In this document: in pieces, positions 16,031-24,448 of the stretch
How the letters are laid out: each line of letters opens with the position of its first letter
How positions within the stretch are numbered: position 1 is the first letter of the stretch
NCBI RefSeq assembly: GCF_027474845.2
Contig: NZ_CP107031.2
Span: 62,001 to 126,000 of the forward strand
DNA length: 64,000 nucleotides
Source of the DNA: Maribacter aestuarii
GTDB lineage: Bacteria > Bacteroidota > Bacteroidia > Flavobacteriales > Flavobacteriaceae
Direction: 5' to 3'
Notes under the pieces: generated by a model
What the model was told of the DNA's origin: nothing
Databases searched by the model: none
Seen by the model: the letters and a program-made list of their open reading frames with translations, nothing else
Program-made: the position numbers and the translations under genes

Positions 16031-16345
16031 CTATTCTTTCTCCTCGCTGGCCTTAGCCTCATCCTTAGATGCCTCTTCTGCAACAGGAGCAGGTTTTTTC
16101 TTGAACTTGTCGTATTTGTTCTTGAACTTATCGATACGTCCTGCAGTATCCAAAAATTTAGCTTTCCCGGTATAAAAGGGATGAGAGGTTCTTGAAATCT
16201 CCAATTTCACAAGTGGGTATTCAACACCATCTACTTCCAATGTCTCCTTTGTATCGGCAGTGGATTTCGTTAAAAAAACCTCCTCATTGGACATGTCCTT
16301 AAAGGCAACTAATCTATAATTTTCTGGGTGTATTCCTTTTTTCAT
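16031..16345 (-). CDS. rpmE2: 50S ribosomal protein L31 type B
   Basis: A 104-residue ribosomal protein. The ATG at 16345 gives [19 protein letters not shown], the L31 start, followed by [28 protein letters not shown]. Zinc-binding cysteines are absent, marking the type B (zinc-independent) form. The first 85 or so residues are the conserved protein; the rest is an Ala/Glu/Lys-rich tail, common in Bacteroidota. Its promoter at 16396-16425 matches the consensus, a hairpin sits in the leader, and a terminator follows. Confidence 0.96.
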   Translation of the reverse strand: MKKGIHPENYRLVAFKDMSNEEVFLTKSTADTKETLEVDGVEYPLVKLEISRTSHPFYTGKAKFLDTAGRIDKFKNKYDKFKKKPAPVAEEASKDEAKASEEKE

Positions 16346-16361
16346 TGTACTGGACTTTAAT

Positions 16362-16381
16362 GCGCCCATTCCAACGGGCAC
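16362..16381 (-). promoter_or_regulatory. 5'-leader hairpin of rpmE2
   Basis: On the minus strand GTGCCC pairs with GGGCGC (one G-U pair) around an 8-base loop, about 10 bases after the predicted transcription start and 17 bases before the ATG. L31 leaders with autoregulatory structures are known in other phyla; this one may be the counterpart, by inference only. Confidence 0.5.
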
Positions 16382-16395
16382 TCTTTTTCAGGCTG

Positions 16396-16425
16396 CAAAT
16401 TTAGTTAAATAATGGAAATTGACAA
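16396..16425 (-). promoter_or_regulatory. Promoter of rpmE2 (Bacteroidota sigma-A type)
   Basis: On the minus strand TTG (16423-16425), a 19-base spacer, then TAAATTTG (16396-16403), an exact match to TTG-N19-TAnnTTTG. Predicted start near 16390, leader of about 45 bases. Confidence 0.75.
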
Positions 16426-16527
16426 TTTAAATGGGTAAAAAACGTCATAAAATTATTGTAGCTTTAATTGTAACAAAATTACTCAAAGGAATACCAATTA
16501 TCAGTAATCAACCTTAAAACTATAAAG

Positions 16528-17052
16528 ATGGAAGAAAATCAACCTAAAACAGGTAAGTACGCCCTTAATTACGGATTATTATTGGGTGGAGTAAGTATAA
16601 TTTTTGCCTTTATGCTTTACACTGCGGATATGCACTACCAAGGTGGTATAGCTGTTATGTTAATCAGTATCGCTCTTAGTTTGGCGGCACTTCTTTTTGC
16701 CATGATTCAATTCCGGAAGGCCAATAACGGATTTATGTCCTTTGGACAGGGCTTAAAAATCGGAGTTGGCGTTTGCCTTATTGGAGGCATCATCGGAATA
16801 ATCTTCAATCAAATCATGGTCAATGTTATAGATCCGGAAATGATGAACAAAGCCATGGAGTTTCAACGTAATCAGCTTATGGAAACAACTAAAATGACAA
16901 CCGAACAAATAGATGCTCAAATGGAAATGGGAAAGAAATTTTCCACACCATCCATGCAAGTAATCTTTGGATTAGTTTTTAGTCTCGTTCTCGGCTTTAT
17001 TCTGTCTTTAATTCCGGCATTAGTACTCAAAAAACAAGAAAATCTAGACTAA
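16528..17052 (+). CDS. DUF4199-family membrane protein
   Basis: A 174-residue integral membrane protein with four hydrophobic segments (about 13-30, 38-60, 75-98 and 140-165) and a Met/Gln-rich loop between the third and fourth (MNKAMEFQRNQLMETTKMTTEQIDAQM). This layout, with GFMSFGQGLKIGVG before helix three, is that of DUF4199, a Bacteroidota family of unknown function. It lies directly before a GT2 glycosyltransferase gene (35 bases), an arrangement common in this class, so a role in envelope glycan or lipid handling is possible. Confidence 0.88.
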   Translation: MEENQPKTGKYALNYGLLLGGVSIIFAFMLYTADMHYQGGIAVMLISIALSLAALLFAMIQFRKANNGFMSFGQGLKIGVGVCLIGGIIGIIFNQIMVNVIDPEMMNKAMEFQRNQLMETTKMTTEQIDAQMEMGKKFSTPSMQVIFGLVFSLVLGFILSLIPALVLKKQENLD

Positions 17053-17087
17053 GTTTGTATTTTTGAAAGGAATTCCTGAAGCAACCA

Positions 17088-18050
17088 ATGCAGCTATCCA
17101 TTGTAATTCCTTTACTTAACGAAGAAGAATCGCTCAAAGAGCTTCATGATTGGATTGTATCCGTGATGCAATACAATCGTTTTTCATATGAACTCCTATT
17201 TATAGATGATGGTAGTACGGACGGTTCATGGGATGTTATTACTGAGCTTTCCAGATTAAATTCTAATGTTAAGGGTATCCGCTTTCCAAGAAATTTTGGT
17301 AAGTCACAAGCCTTACATGCCGGGTTTAAAACAGCGCAAGGTGAAGTTGTCATTACCATGGACGCAGATTTGCAGGATAATCCTGAAGAGATACCGGAAC
17401 TTTATGACCTCATTAAAAACGAGGGGTATAGTCTAGTTTCTGGGTGGAAAAAGAAAAGGTACGATTCGGTACTCTCCAAGAATATGCCTTCTAAATTATT
17501 CAATTGGGCGGCAAGAAGAACATCTGGCGTACAATTACACGACTTCAACTGTGGACTGAAAGCTTTTGATAAAGAGGTAGTAAAAAATATTGAAGTTTCG
17601 GGAGAAATGCATCGCTATATTCCCGTTCTTGCAAAAAATGCGGGGTTTATAAATATTGGGGAAAAGGTGGTTCAACACCAAGCCCGAAAATACGGCAAAA
17701 CTAAATTTGGTATGGAAAGATTCATAAATGGATTCTTGGACCTATTAACGATTTGGTTCGTTTCCAAATTTGGCAAACGTCCAATGCATCTCTTTGGCGC
17801 TTGGGGCGTTTTGATGTTTATCATAGGTTTTGGATTTGCTTTGTATTTGGGTATAGACAAACTTTTTATAAATCCTTTCGGGAGATTAATTACAGATAGG
17901 CCGCAATTCTACATTGCATTGGTGGCCATGGTCATTGGAACACAGTTGTTTCTGGCAGGATTCCTTGGGGAGATGTTGACACGATCCAGAAAAAATGAAC
18001 CACGCTATAAAATATCGGAAGAAATAAATATGAAAGCTGAACAAAATTAA
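17088..18050 (+). CDS. Family 2 glycosyltransferase with two C-terminal membrane helices (DPM1/GtrB type)
   Basis: A 320-residue protein. The GT-A catalytic domain covers about 1-225: SIVIPLLNEEESL (3-15), IDDGSTDGSW (40-49) and the metal-binding DADLQDNPEEIPEL (91-104). Two membrane helices follow at about 228-250 and 270-292. This is the architecture of enzymes that move a sugar from a nucleotide donor to polyprenyl phosphate at the inner membrane face. Followed by a phosphohexomutase and an MsbA-like exporter, which fits a surface-glycan or lipid pathway. Confidence 0.9.
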   Translation: MQLSIVIPLLNEEESLKELHDWIVSVMQYNRFSYELLFIDDGSTDGSWDVITELSRLNSNVKGIRFPRNFGKSQALHAGFKTAQGEVVITMDADLQDNPEEIPELYDLIKNEGYSLVSGWKKKRYDSVLSKNMPSKLFNWAARRTSGVQLHDFNCGLKAFDKEVVKNIEVSGEMHRYIPVLAKNAGFINIGEKVVQHQARKYGKTKFGMERFINGFLDLLTIWFVSKFGKRPMHLFGAWGVLMFIIGFGFALYLGIDKLFINPFGRLITDRPQFYIALVAMVIGTQLFLAGFLGEMLTRSRKNEPRYKISEEINMKAEQN

Positions 18051-18092
18051 TATTCTTCGTAAATTTAATAGCTACATAAAACCGAACACTAA

Positions 18093-19802
18093 ATGAACAA
18101 TATTCTTGATACCGCCAAAAGTTGGCTGACGGATTTTTTTGACCCTGCCGTAAAAAAAGAAATTCAACATCTTATAGATAATGATACGGAAGAACTTAAG
18201 GACCGTTTCTATAAGAACATGGAATTTGGTACGGGAGGAATGCGGGGGGTTATGGGTGCAGGAACTAACCGAATTAATAAATATACACTAGGAAAAAGTA
18301 CACAAGGTCTCAGCAATTACCTGAACAAGGTATATGGCGATGAAGAGGTTAAGGTAGTAATCGCCTATGATTGCCGCCATAATAGCGATACGCTTGCACG
18401 AACAGTTGCAGAGGTATTCTCTGCCAACGGAATTAAAGTTTTTTTATTCTCGGAATTACGCACTACACCAGAGTTATCTTTTGCCGTTCGCCATTTAAAC
18501 TGTCATGCAGGAATTGTGCTTACCGCATCGCATAATCCACCGGAATACAACGGTTACAAAGTGTATTGGGGCGATGGAGGACAAATAGTACCCCCTCAGG
18601 ATGGAGAAATCATAGCGGAGATTAATTCACTTCCCTATGAATCCATTAAGTTCGATGCTAATGAAAGTTTAGTCGAAATGATAGATGAAGAGGTCGATGA
18701 GGCCTTTTTTGAAGCTTCTGTAACTAATGGGAATTTTAATGCCGATGGAAAAGATGATTTCAAAATTGTTTTCACCTCTTTGCACGGCACATCAATTACG
18801 GCTATTCCAGAAGTTTTGAAGCGGGCCGGTTATAAAAATGTAACGGTTATTGCGGAACAAGCAAAACCGGATGGTGATTTTCCAACGGTAAAATCTCCTA
18901 ATCCAGAAGAGCCTGAAGCTTTATCAATGGCCGTTAAGAAGGCCGAGGAAATTGGTGCCGACATGGTTGTGGGTACCGATCCAGATAGTGACCGTTTAGG
19001 AATTGCCGTGCGAAATTTGGATGGTAAAATGGAAATCGTGAACGGAAACCAGGCCATGGTTCTAATGACAAAATTCCTCCTAGAACAACAAAAGAAGAAA
19101 GGTTTTAAGGGAAATGAATTTATAGCCACGACCATAGTTTCTACTCCAATGATGGAAGCAATGGCCAAAGCATATGGTGTGGAATTCAAAACAGCACTGA
19201 CCGGTTTTAAATGGATCGGGAAAATGATAAAAGACTTCCCCGACTCTAAATTCATCGGTGGTGGTGAGGAAAGTTTTGGTTATATGGTCGGTGACTTTGT
19301 ACGTGACAAGGATGCGGTCACCTCTACCCTATTGGCATGTGAAATCGCGGCACAGGCAAAAGCAAATGGCAGTTCTTTTTACAAAGATTTAATTGACTGT
19401 TATGTAGATTACGGTTTCTATAAAGAGCATCTAGTATCCATTACCAAAAAAGGGATTAGTGGCGCAGAGGAAATCAAACAGATGTTGAAAGATTTCAAGG
19501 ATAATCCGGTAAAGTCCGTTGCCGGTTCCAAAGTAAAATGGATAGAGGACTACAACACCTCTACTGCAAAAAATGTTCTAACCGGTGAAGAAAAAACTAT
19601 TGATATTCCCAAATCCAATGTACTCATTTATGAAACCGAGGACGGAACACGTATTGCCGCAAGACCAAGCGGAACTGAGCCTAAGGTAAAGTTTTATATT
19701 AGCACGAATACAAAATTGGACAAGGCGGAAAATTATAAAGCGGTCGCCGCTAGCCTAGATGCAAAAATTCAAAGCATTTTAAGCGAGCTTAAATTGACTT
19801 AA
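18093..19802 (+). CDS. Phosphoglucomutase/phosphomannomutase family protein
   Basis: A 569-residue alpha-D-phosphohexomutase, interconverting hexose 1- and 6-phosphates. The active-site phosphoserine loop is TASHNPPEYNGYKVYW (Ser near 146), the Mg-binding loop DPDSDR near 295, the sugar-binding GGEESFGYM near 390, and the phosphate-binding RPSGTEPKVKFY near 523. The size is that of the long PGM2-like form. It supplies glucose 1-phosphate or mannose 1-phosphate, fitting the neighbouring glycosyltransferase. Its TAA overlaps the next ATG (TAATG at 19800-19804), so it is coupled to the ABC exporter. Confidence 0.94.
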   Translation: MNNILDTAKSWLTDFFDPAVKKEIQHLIDNDTEELKDRFYKNMEFGTGGMRGVMGAGTNRINKYTLGKSTQGLSNYLNKVYGDEEVKVVIAYDCRHNSDTLARTVAEVFSANGIKVFLFSELRTTPELSFAVRHLNCHAGIVLTASHNPPEYNGYKVYWGDGGQIVPPQDGEIIAEINSLPYESIKFDANESLVEMIDEEVDEAFFEASVTNGNFNADGKDDFKIVFTSLHGTSITAIPEVLKRAGYKNVTVIAEQAKPDGDFPTVKSPNPEEPEALSMAVKKAEEIGADMVVGTDPDSDRLGIAVRNLDGKMEIVNGNQAMVLMTKFLLEQQKKKGFKGNEFIATTIVSTPMMEAMAKAYGVEFKTALTGFKWIGKMIKDFPDSKFIGGGEESFGYMVGDFVRDKDAVTSTLLACEIAAQAKANGSSFYKDLIDCYVDYGFYKEHLVSITKKGISGAEEIKQMLKDFKDNPVKSVAGSKVKWIEDYNTSTAKNVLTGEEKTIDIPKSNVLIYETEDGTRIAARPSGTEPKVKFYISTNTKLDKAENYKAVAASLDAKIQSILSELKLT

Positions 19803-21628
19803 TGGATTATTTCAAGAAAATTCTTCGCTTTGCGAAACCTTATAGCAAATACGGCTATTTAAATATTTTCTTCAACATACTTTACGCGTTGTTTAGTGCC
19901 CTCTCCTTTGCGGCTTTAATCCCCATGTTGGATGTGCTTTTTACCCCTAATAAAAAAGTTACCGAGAAACCGGTCTATACTGAAATAGGTCACCTGAAAG
20001 ATTATTTACAGGACTTGATCAACTACGAGGTTACCGCATATTCCGGTAACGATGAAATGAAAGGTCTAATTTTAGTAATAGGTCTTGTGCTTGTTCTTTT
20101 TCTGTTAAAGAACTTTTTTAACTATCTGGCCATGTATTTCATTACTTTTCTAAGAAACGGGGTTCTGAAGGATATCAGAAATGGTATGTACCAGAAAATT
20201 ACTGAATTACCCATTTCCTATTATTCAGAGAAGAGAAAAGGAGATGTTATTGCCAGGATTACCTCTGATGTATTAGAAATACAACATTCTTTCTTATCTA
20301 TTTTGGAATTGATAATCCGAGAACCCCTGACTATCGTTTTTACCATACTGATAATGTTCGGTATAAGTGGGAAATTGACGCTCTTTGTATTCATTTTTAT
20401 ACCTATTGCAGGCATGATTATATCTCGAATAGGGAAATCACTAAAAAAGAAATCGGATAGGGTTCAAAAGGAGCAAGGAGAATTCTTATCCATTATTGAG
20501 GAAACTCTGGGAGGTCTTCGCGTAATTAAAGCTTTTAATGCTGAATCACGGTTTTATAACACTTTCGCTAATTCTACCAAGCGCTTTTTCGACTTTAGCA
20601 ATACTTTGTTGAACCGACAAAATTTAGCTTCACCTACCGGTGAATTTCTTGGTATTCTAGTAATTGGGGTGCTACTTTGGTATGGAGGAAAAATGGTATT
20701 GGTCGACGAAACGTTGGACGCATCCTCGTTTATAGCTTATATGGGGCTCGCTTACAACATTCTTACACCGGCAAAGGCTATCAGCAAAGCCTCCTATGGC
20801 GTAAAAAAAGGAAATGCAGCGGCAGAAAGGGTATTGGAAATATTAGAAACTAAAAATCCAATTTCAGAAATTGAAAATGCGGTCGTTAAGTCTAGATTTG
20901 ATGCTGAAATCTCGTTGCAAAACGTTTCTTTCAAATATGAGGACGAGTATGTATTGCGGAACTTTGACCTTTCCGTACCAAAAGGTAGTACCGTCGCCTT
21001 AGTAGGTCAGTCGGGAAGTGGTAAAAGTACCATCGCCAATTTAGTAACGCGCTTTTACGATGTAAACGAGGGAGAAATTACCATAGACGGCACCAACATC
21101 AAACACCTGACCAAAAAATCCTTGCGAGGATTAATGGGGCTTGTGACACAGGATTCCATTCTATTCAATGATACGGTCAAAAATAATATTGGTCTTGGTA
21201 AGGAAAACGCATCAGATGATGAAATTATCGAGGCTGCCAAAATTGCCAATGCCCATGATTTTATAATTGATTTACCTAATGGGTACAATACAAACATTGG
21301 TGACAGTGGGAATAAGTTAAGTGGTGGTCAAAAACAACGACTATCCATAGCAAGAGCCGTTCTGAAAAACCCACCTATCATGATTTTGGACGAAGCTACT
21401 TCTGCTTTGGACACGGAAAGTGAACGATTGGTACAAGACGCTTTGGAAAAAATGATGAGGAACAGAACCTCTATTGTCATCGCCCATCGTCTGTCTACCA
21501 TTCAGAATGCCGATAAAATCGTAGTTTTGCAAAAGGGTAAAATTGTGGAACAAGGTTCTCATACGGAGTTACTTGCGAAAAATGGCACGTATAAAAAATT
21601 AGTGGAGATGCAATCCTTGGCTCCCTAG
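19802..21628 (+). CDS. MsbA-like ABC exporter (fused permease and ATPase)
   Basis: A 608-residue half-transporter acting as a homodimer. The first 340 residues form the six-helix ABC exporter membrane domain; the ATPase has Walker A GQSGSGKST near 401, signature LSGGQKQR near 505, Walker B IMILDEATSALD and switch His in AHRLST. The family exports lipids, lipid-linked glycans or peptides; the gene's coupling to a phosphohexomutase and nearby GT2 enzyme points to a lipid or glycolipid, without proof. The long N-terminal loop (KKVTEKPVYTEIGHLKDYL) between helices one and two is typical of Bacteroidota members. Confidence 0.92.
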   Translation: MDYFKKILRFAKPYSKYGYLNIFFNILYALFSALSFAALIPMLDVLFTPNKKVTEKPVYTEIGHLKDYLQDLINYEVTAYSGNDEMKGLILVIGLVLVLFLLKNFFNYLAMYFITFLRNGVLKDIRNGMYQKITELPISYYSEKRKGDVIARITSDVLEIQHSFLSILELIIREPLTIVFTILIMFGISGKLTLFVFIFIPIAGMIISRIGKSLKKKSDRVQKEQGEFLSIIEETLGGLRVIKAFNAESRFYNTFANSTKRFFDFSNTLLNRQNLASPTGEFLGILVIGVLLWYGGKMVLVDETLDASSFIAYMGLAYNILTPAKAISKASYGVKKGNAAAERVLEILETKNPISEIENAVVKSRFDAEISLQNVSFKYEDEYVLRNFDLSVPKGSTVALVGQSGSGKSTIANLVTRFYDVNEGEITIDGTNIKHLTKKSLRGLMGLVTQDSILFNDTVKNNIGLGKENASDDEIIEAAKIANAHDFIIDLPNGYNTNIGDSGNKLSGGQKQRLSIARAVLKNPPIMILDEATSALDTESERLVQDALEKMMRNRTSIVIAHRLSTIQNADKIVVLQKGKIVEQGSHTELLAKNGTYKKLVEMQSLAP

Positions 21629-21730
21629 CTAAAATTAGGCAATTATTCTGTCTTATAATCTCGAATTTTCCCTAAGCCTTAAACCTTTTCCTATTTTTAT
21701 AGTCCAAAAGTAGAACCAAAACCGATAAGG

Positions 21731-22273
21731 TTGATTGCGGAAGAATCACTAATTCAAGAATTAAAAGCTAAGGAAACTCAATCCCATGCTTTTGAAGTGC
21801 TGGTAAGCACTTATAAAGAGCGACTCTATTGGCATATCCGCAGGATTGTGTTGAACCATTATGATGCTGACGATGTCCTACAAAACACGTTTATTAAAGT
21901 GTATCGCAATATTGACGGTTTTAAAGGAGATAGCAAACTCTTTTCCTGGATGTACCGTATCGCTACCAACGAATCCCTGAGTTTTTTGAAACTAAAATCA
22001 AAAAAATTAGGCTTGGGTGATGCAGAATATCAGGAACGGGCACTTCAGAATTTGGAGGCAGATGTTTACTTTGAAGGGGATGAAATTCAATTGAAACTCC
22101 AAAAAGCCATAGCCACACTACCCGAGAAACAAAAATTGGTGTTCAATATGAGGTACTTTGAAGAATTGAAATATGAGGAAATCTCAACTATTCTAGATAC
22201 TTCAGTAGGTGGTTTGAAAGCATCGTATCACTTAGCGGCGAAGAAAGTAGAGGAACATTTAAAAGCCGATTAA
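21731..22273 (+). CDS. ECF RNA polymerase sigma factor
   Basis: A 180-residue sigma-70 family protein of ECF type. Region 2 (about 20-95): DADDVLQNTFIKVYRNIDGF and SKLFSWMYRIATNESLSFLK; region 4 (about 125-175): LPEKQKLVFNMRYFEELKYEEIS with the helix-turn-helix. The start is taken as the TTG at 21731; no in-frame ATG lies nearby, so initiation is uncertain by a few codons. No housekeeping promoter was seen upstream, which would fit self-regulation. The next two genes encode the probable membrane anti-sigma protein and an exported partner. Confidence 0.93.
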   Translation: MIAEESLIQELKAKETQSHAFEVLVSTYKERLYWHIRRIVLNHYDADDVLQNTFIKVYRNIDGFKGDSKLFSWMYRIATNESLSFLKLKSKKLGLGDAEYQERALQNLEADVYFEGDEIQLKLQKAIATLPEKQKLVFNMRYFEELKYEEISTILDTSVGGLKASYHLAAKKVEEHLKAD

Positions 22274-22306
22274 ACTATTAAAGGAATTGATAGTCAAATA
22301 AATAGG

Positions 22307-22831
22307 ATGAAAAAGAAAGATAACAAAAACCCATTTAAAACTCCAGAGGGCTATTTCGATAGTTTTCAGGATAAATTATTGGAACGGCTATCTGATGAAG
22401 CACCTAGCCACCTTGATTCTATCAATGGAAAAGATGATGGTTTTAGGGTTCCCAACAGTTATTTTGATGGCTTGAATGACAGGATAAAAGAAAGGTTGCA
22501 TGATGATGTCAAAGTCATCCCATTGCGTCCATATAGAAATTATTATTTAGCGGCAGCTTCCATAGCAGCGGTAACTTTGTTGTTGTTCGGAATATTCTGG
22601 AATTCCTCCGAAGAAATCAGTTTTACCGATTTGGCAAATTCCGATATTGAAGCTTATTTTGAAAACAATGATTTTGAATTGAGTTCTTATGAAATTGCCG
22701 AAGAAATCCCGGTAGATGGTCTTGAATTGAGAGATTTTTTAGACACTCAATTCAATGATGAACACATAGTAAACTACATAGATGAAAATACAGATAATTT
22801 TGATGAACTAAATTTAGAGGATGATGAATAA
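22307..22831 (+). CDS. Probable membrane anti-sigma-type regulator
   Basis: A 174-residue protein with a single membrane helix (about 83-103). The cytoplasmic side carries two related units: TPEGYFDSFQDKLLERL (about 10-26) and VPNSYFDGLNDRIKERL (about 47-63), an internal duplication. The outer part is strongly acidic. Position between an ECF sigma factor and an exported Spy-like protein, plus the one-helix topology, suggests an anti-sigma role; the usual zinc-binding HxxxCxxC motif is absent. Overlaps the next gene by 8 to 11 bases. Confidence 0.75.
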   Translation: MKKKDNKNPFKTPEGYFDSFQDKLLERLSDEAPSHLDSINGKDDGFRVPNSYFDGLNDRIKERLHDDVKVIPLRPYRNYYLAAASIAAVTLLLFGIFWNSSEEISFTDLANSDIEAYFENNDFELSSYEIAEEIPVDGLELRDFLDTQFNDEHIVNYIDENTDNFDELNLEDDE

Positions 22832-23270
22832 ATTGATACTTATTGCCTTTTTATGCTGTATGACTCTGTCATTTGGGCAGCGTACAGAAAATAGGGAGAA
22901 AATAAAATCCTTAAAAGTGGCCTTTATAACGGACCGTTTGGAATTGAGTGCAAAAGAAGCACAGCAATTTTGGCCGGTTTACAACGACTATGAGGATAAA
23001 CGAGAAGCTCTGCGACAAAAAGAGCGTACCCAAATTAAAAGTAAAATACGGGATGCAGCCGCTTTGACCGAAAAGGAGGCCGAGGAACTACTCAAACAAT
23101 TTTTAAGTTTTGAAGAGGAAGAAGAGGAATTAGATCGGTCTTTTCTTAAGGAAATTAGCAAAGTGATTACCGCAAAAAAGACATTGTTGCTGTTACGCTC
23201 GGAGGAGGAATTTAAAAGACAGCTTATTAAACAGTACCGTCACAACAAAGGCGGTGGCGGTTACCGATGA
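22821..23270 (+). CDS. Exported Spy/CpxP-like protein linked to the ECF sigma factor
   Basis: A 149-residue protein with a Sec signal (MMNKLILIAFLCCMTLSFGQ, cleavage after FGQ region). The mature part is helical and charged: KVAFITDRLELSAKEAQQFWPVYNDYEDKREALR, EEAEELLKQFLSFEEEEEELDRSFLKEI. The LELS...AQQFWPVYNDY pattern is what Bacteroidota annotations call 'sensor of ECF-type sigma factor' and resembles Spy/CpxP chaperones. It may sense envelope state and signal to the anti-sigma protein. Start at 22821 or 22824 (ATGATG). A terminator follows. Confidence 0.85.
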   Translation: MMNKLILIAFLCCMTLSFGQRTENREKIKSLKVAFITDRLELSAKEAQQFWPVYNDYEDKREALRQKERTQIKSKIRDAAALTEKEAEELLKQFLSFEEEEEELDRSFLKEISKVITAKKTLLLLRSEEEFKRQLIKQYRHNKGGGGYR

Positions 23271-23315
23271 TTATTTTAGAAAACCGTTTCAGTTAAAATA
23301 GACTAAAGTGTTCAA

Positions 23316-23350
23316 ACCCCAACGGTTCTTAAATCATTGGGGTCTTTTTT
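23316..23350 (+). terminator. Intrinsic terminator of the sigma factor operon
   Basis: ACCCCAA (23316-23322) pairs with TTGGGGT (23337-23343) around a 14-base loop, followed by CTTTTTT. It lies between the exported partner gene and the convergent BNR-type lipoprotein gene. Confidence 0.85.
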
Positions 23351-24374
23351 ATCTAAATGTCAGCTTGGAAATGCGATTTTTACCCGCAGCGTAGGCAACG
23401 GAATCATTTTTAAAGCGAAGCGTGTAAAAAGGCTCATCCGAAAGTTTTATCCAAGAGTTACCCCTATCGCTTGAATATGAAATTCCCCTAAACCCTATAG
23501 CCACTATTTCCTTCCCATCAGAATTGGGGACAAATTGAACACAGCTTTTGTATCCTGGATCTTTTCCTTCGGCAATCAAACTCCATGTTTTACCTCCGTC
23601 TTCGGTAATAGCCTTATTTCCAATGTTATTTTCGGGGTTTGTATAATCCCCTCCTATGGCCACCCCAAGATTTTGGTCATAAAAATCAATCGAATAGATT
23701 CCCGTGGTGGGCTCAGTCGTTTTAATAGGTGTTTGGTAACTTTCCCAGCTTCGTCCTTTGTCACTAGAATATAAAACTCGCTTTGTGGTAGCTATCCAAG
23801 TGGCTTCACCAAAGACTTCGATATTGGTATTACTGGCCGCAAAGGCACCTTCGCCCTCAATACCTTCCGGCAGGTCAGAACAGGATAGCTTTTCCCAATT
23901 GTTTCCTCCATCTCTAGTAATGATGATACTTAGGCAACCGTTCATCGTATCTCCAACGGCTATACCTTCTTTATCGTTCCAAAAGATCATAGCATCATAA
24001 AATACATTTTCATCTTCTTCCATATATACGAGTTCCATACGTCCATTATCCCCGGTTTTATATAGTAACGCAGGATTTGCGACCGAAAGCATAAAAAAGT
24101 CAATCGATGTATGCGCCACCGCTCGGAATTCTGGAATAGTCGTATGGTACTTTTCAACGTTCGCCCTTACTTTACCATTGGATAAATCCACTGTTCCAAA
24201 TGCACCGTTACTTCCAGCGAAAGCCAGACTATTTCCCATGACTTCAATAGCACGGATACTTAACGAGTCTTGATATAAATTTTCAATTGAAACGGATGTA
24301 AAAAGCTTCTTCCTTTCAGTATCTGAACAGGAAACGAGACCGCTGAAAATCAATACAATCGTTATATATCGCAT
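23349..24374 (-). CDS. BNR/YCF48-like beta-propeller lipoprotein
   Basis: About 341 residues from the ATG at 24374, which puts a clean lipoprotein signal first (MRYITIVLIFSGLVSC; lipobox LVSC). An earlier in-frame ATG lies at 24392. The mature protein has repeated Asp-box/BNR-type units such as TRDGGNNWEKLS, SSDKGRSWESY, TEDGGKTWSLI and SSDRGNSWIKLS spaced 45-60 residues apart, building a six- or seven-bladed propeller. No sialidase catalytic residues stand out, so the fold is clearer than the function. NCBI-style names for relatives are 'oxidoreductase' or 'YCF48-related'. Confidence 0.82.
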   Translation of the reverse strand: MRYITIVLIFSGLVSCSDTERKKLFTSVSIENLYQDSLSIRAIEVMGNSLAFAGSNGAFGTVDLSNGKVRANVEKYHTTIPEFRAVAHTSIDFFMLSVANPALLYKTGDNGRMELVYMEEDENVFYDAMIFWNDKEGIAVGDTMNGCLSIIITRDGGNNWEKLSCSDLPEGIEGEGAFAASNTNIEVFGEATWIATTKRVLYSSDKGRSWESYQTPIKTTEPTTGIYSIDFYDQNLGVAIGGDYTNPENNIGNKAITEDGGKTWSLIAEGKDPGYKSCVQFVPNSDGKEIVAIGFRGISYSSDRGNSWIKLSDEPFYTLRFKNDSVAYAAGKNRISKLTFR

Positions 24375-24448
24375 AGGTATAAAGTTTCTCAAAAATAAAG
24401 GGAATCGCTACTAAAACAATACCTTTGCACCCTTAAATTTTTTTAGAG

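Noticed and set aside
16346..16381. Longer start for L31
   Set aside because: The extra residues fall in the leader hairpin, and L31 begins MKKGIHP.
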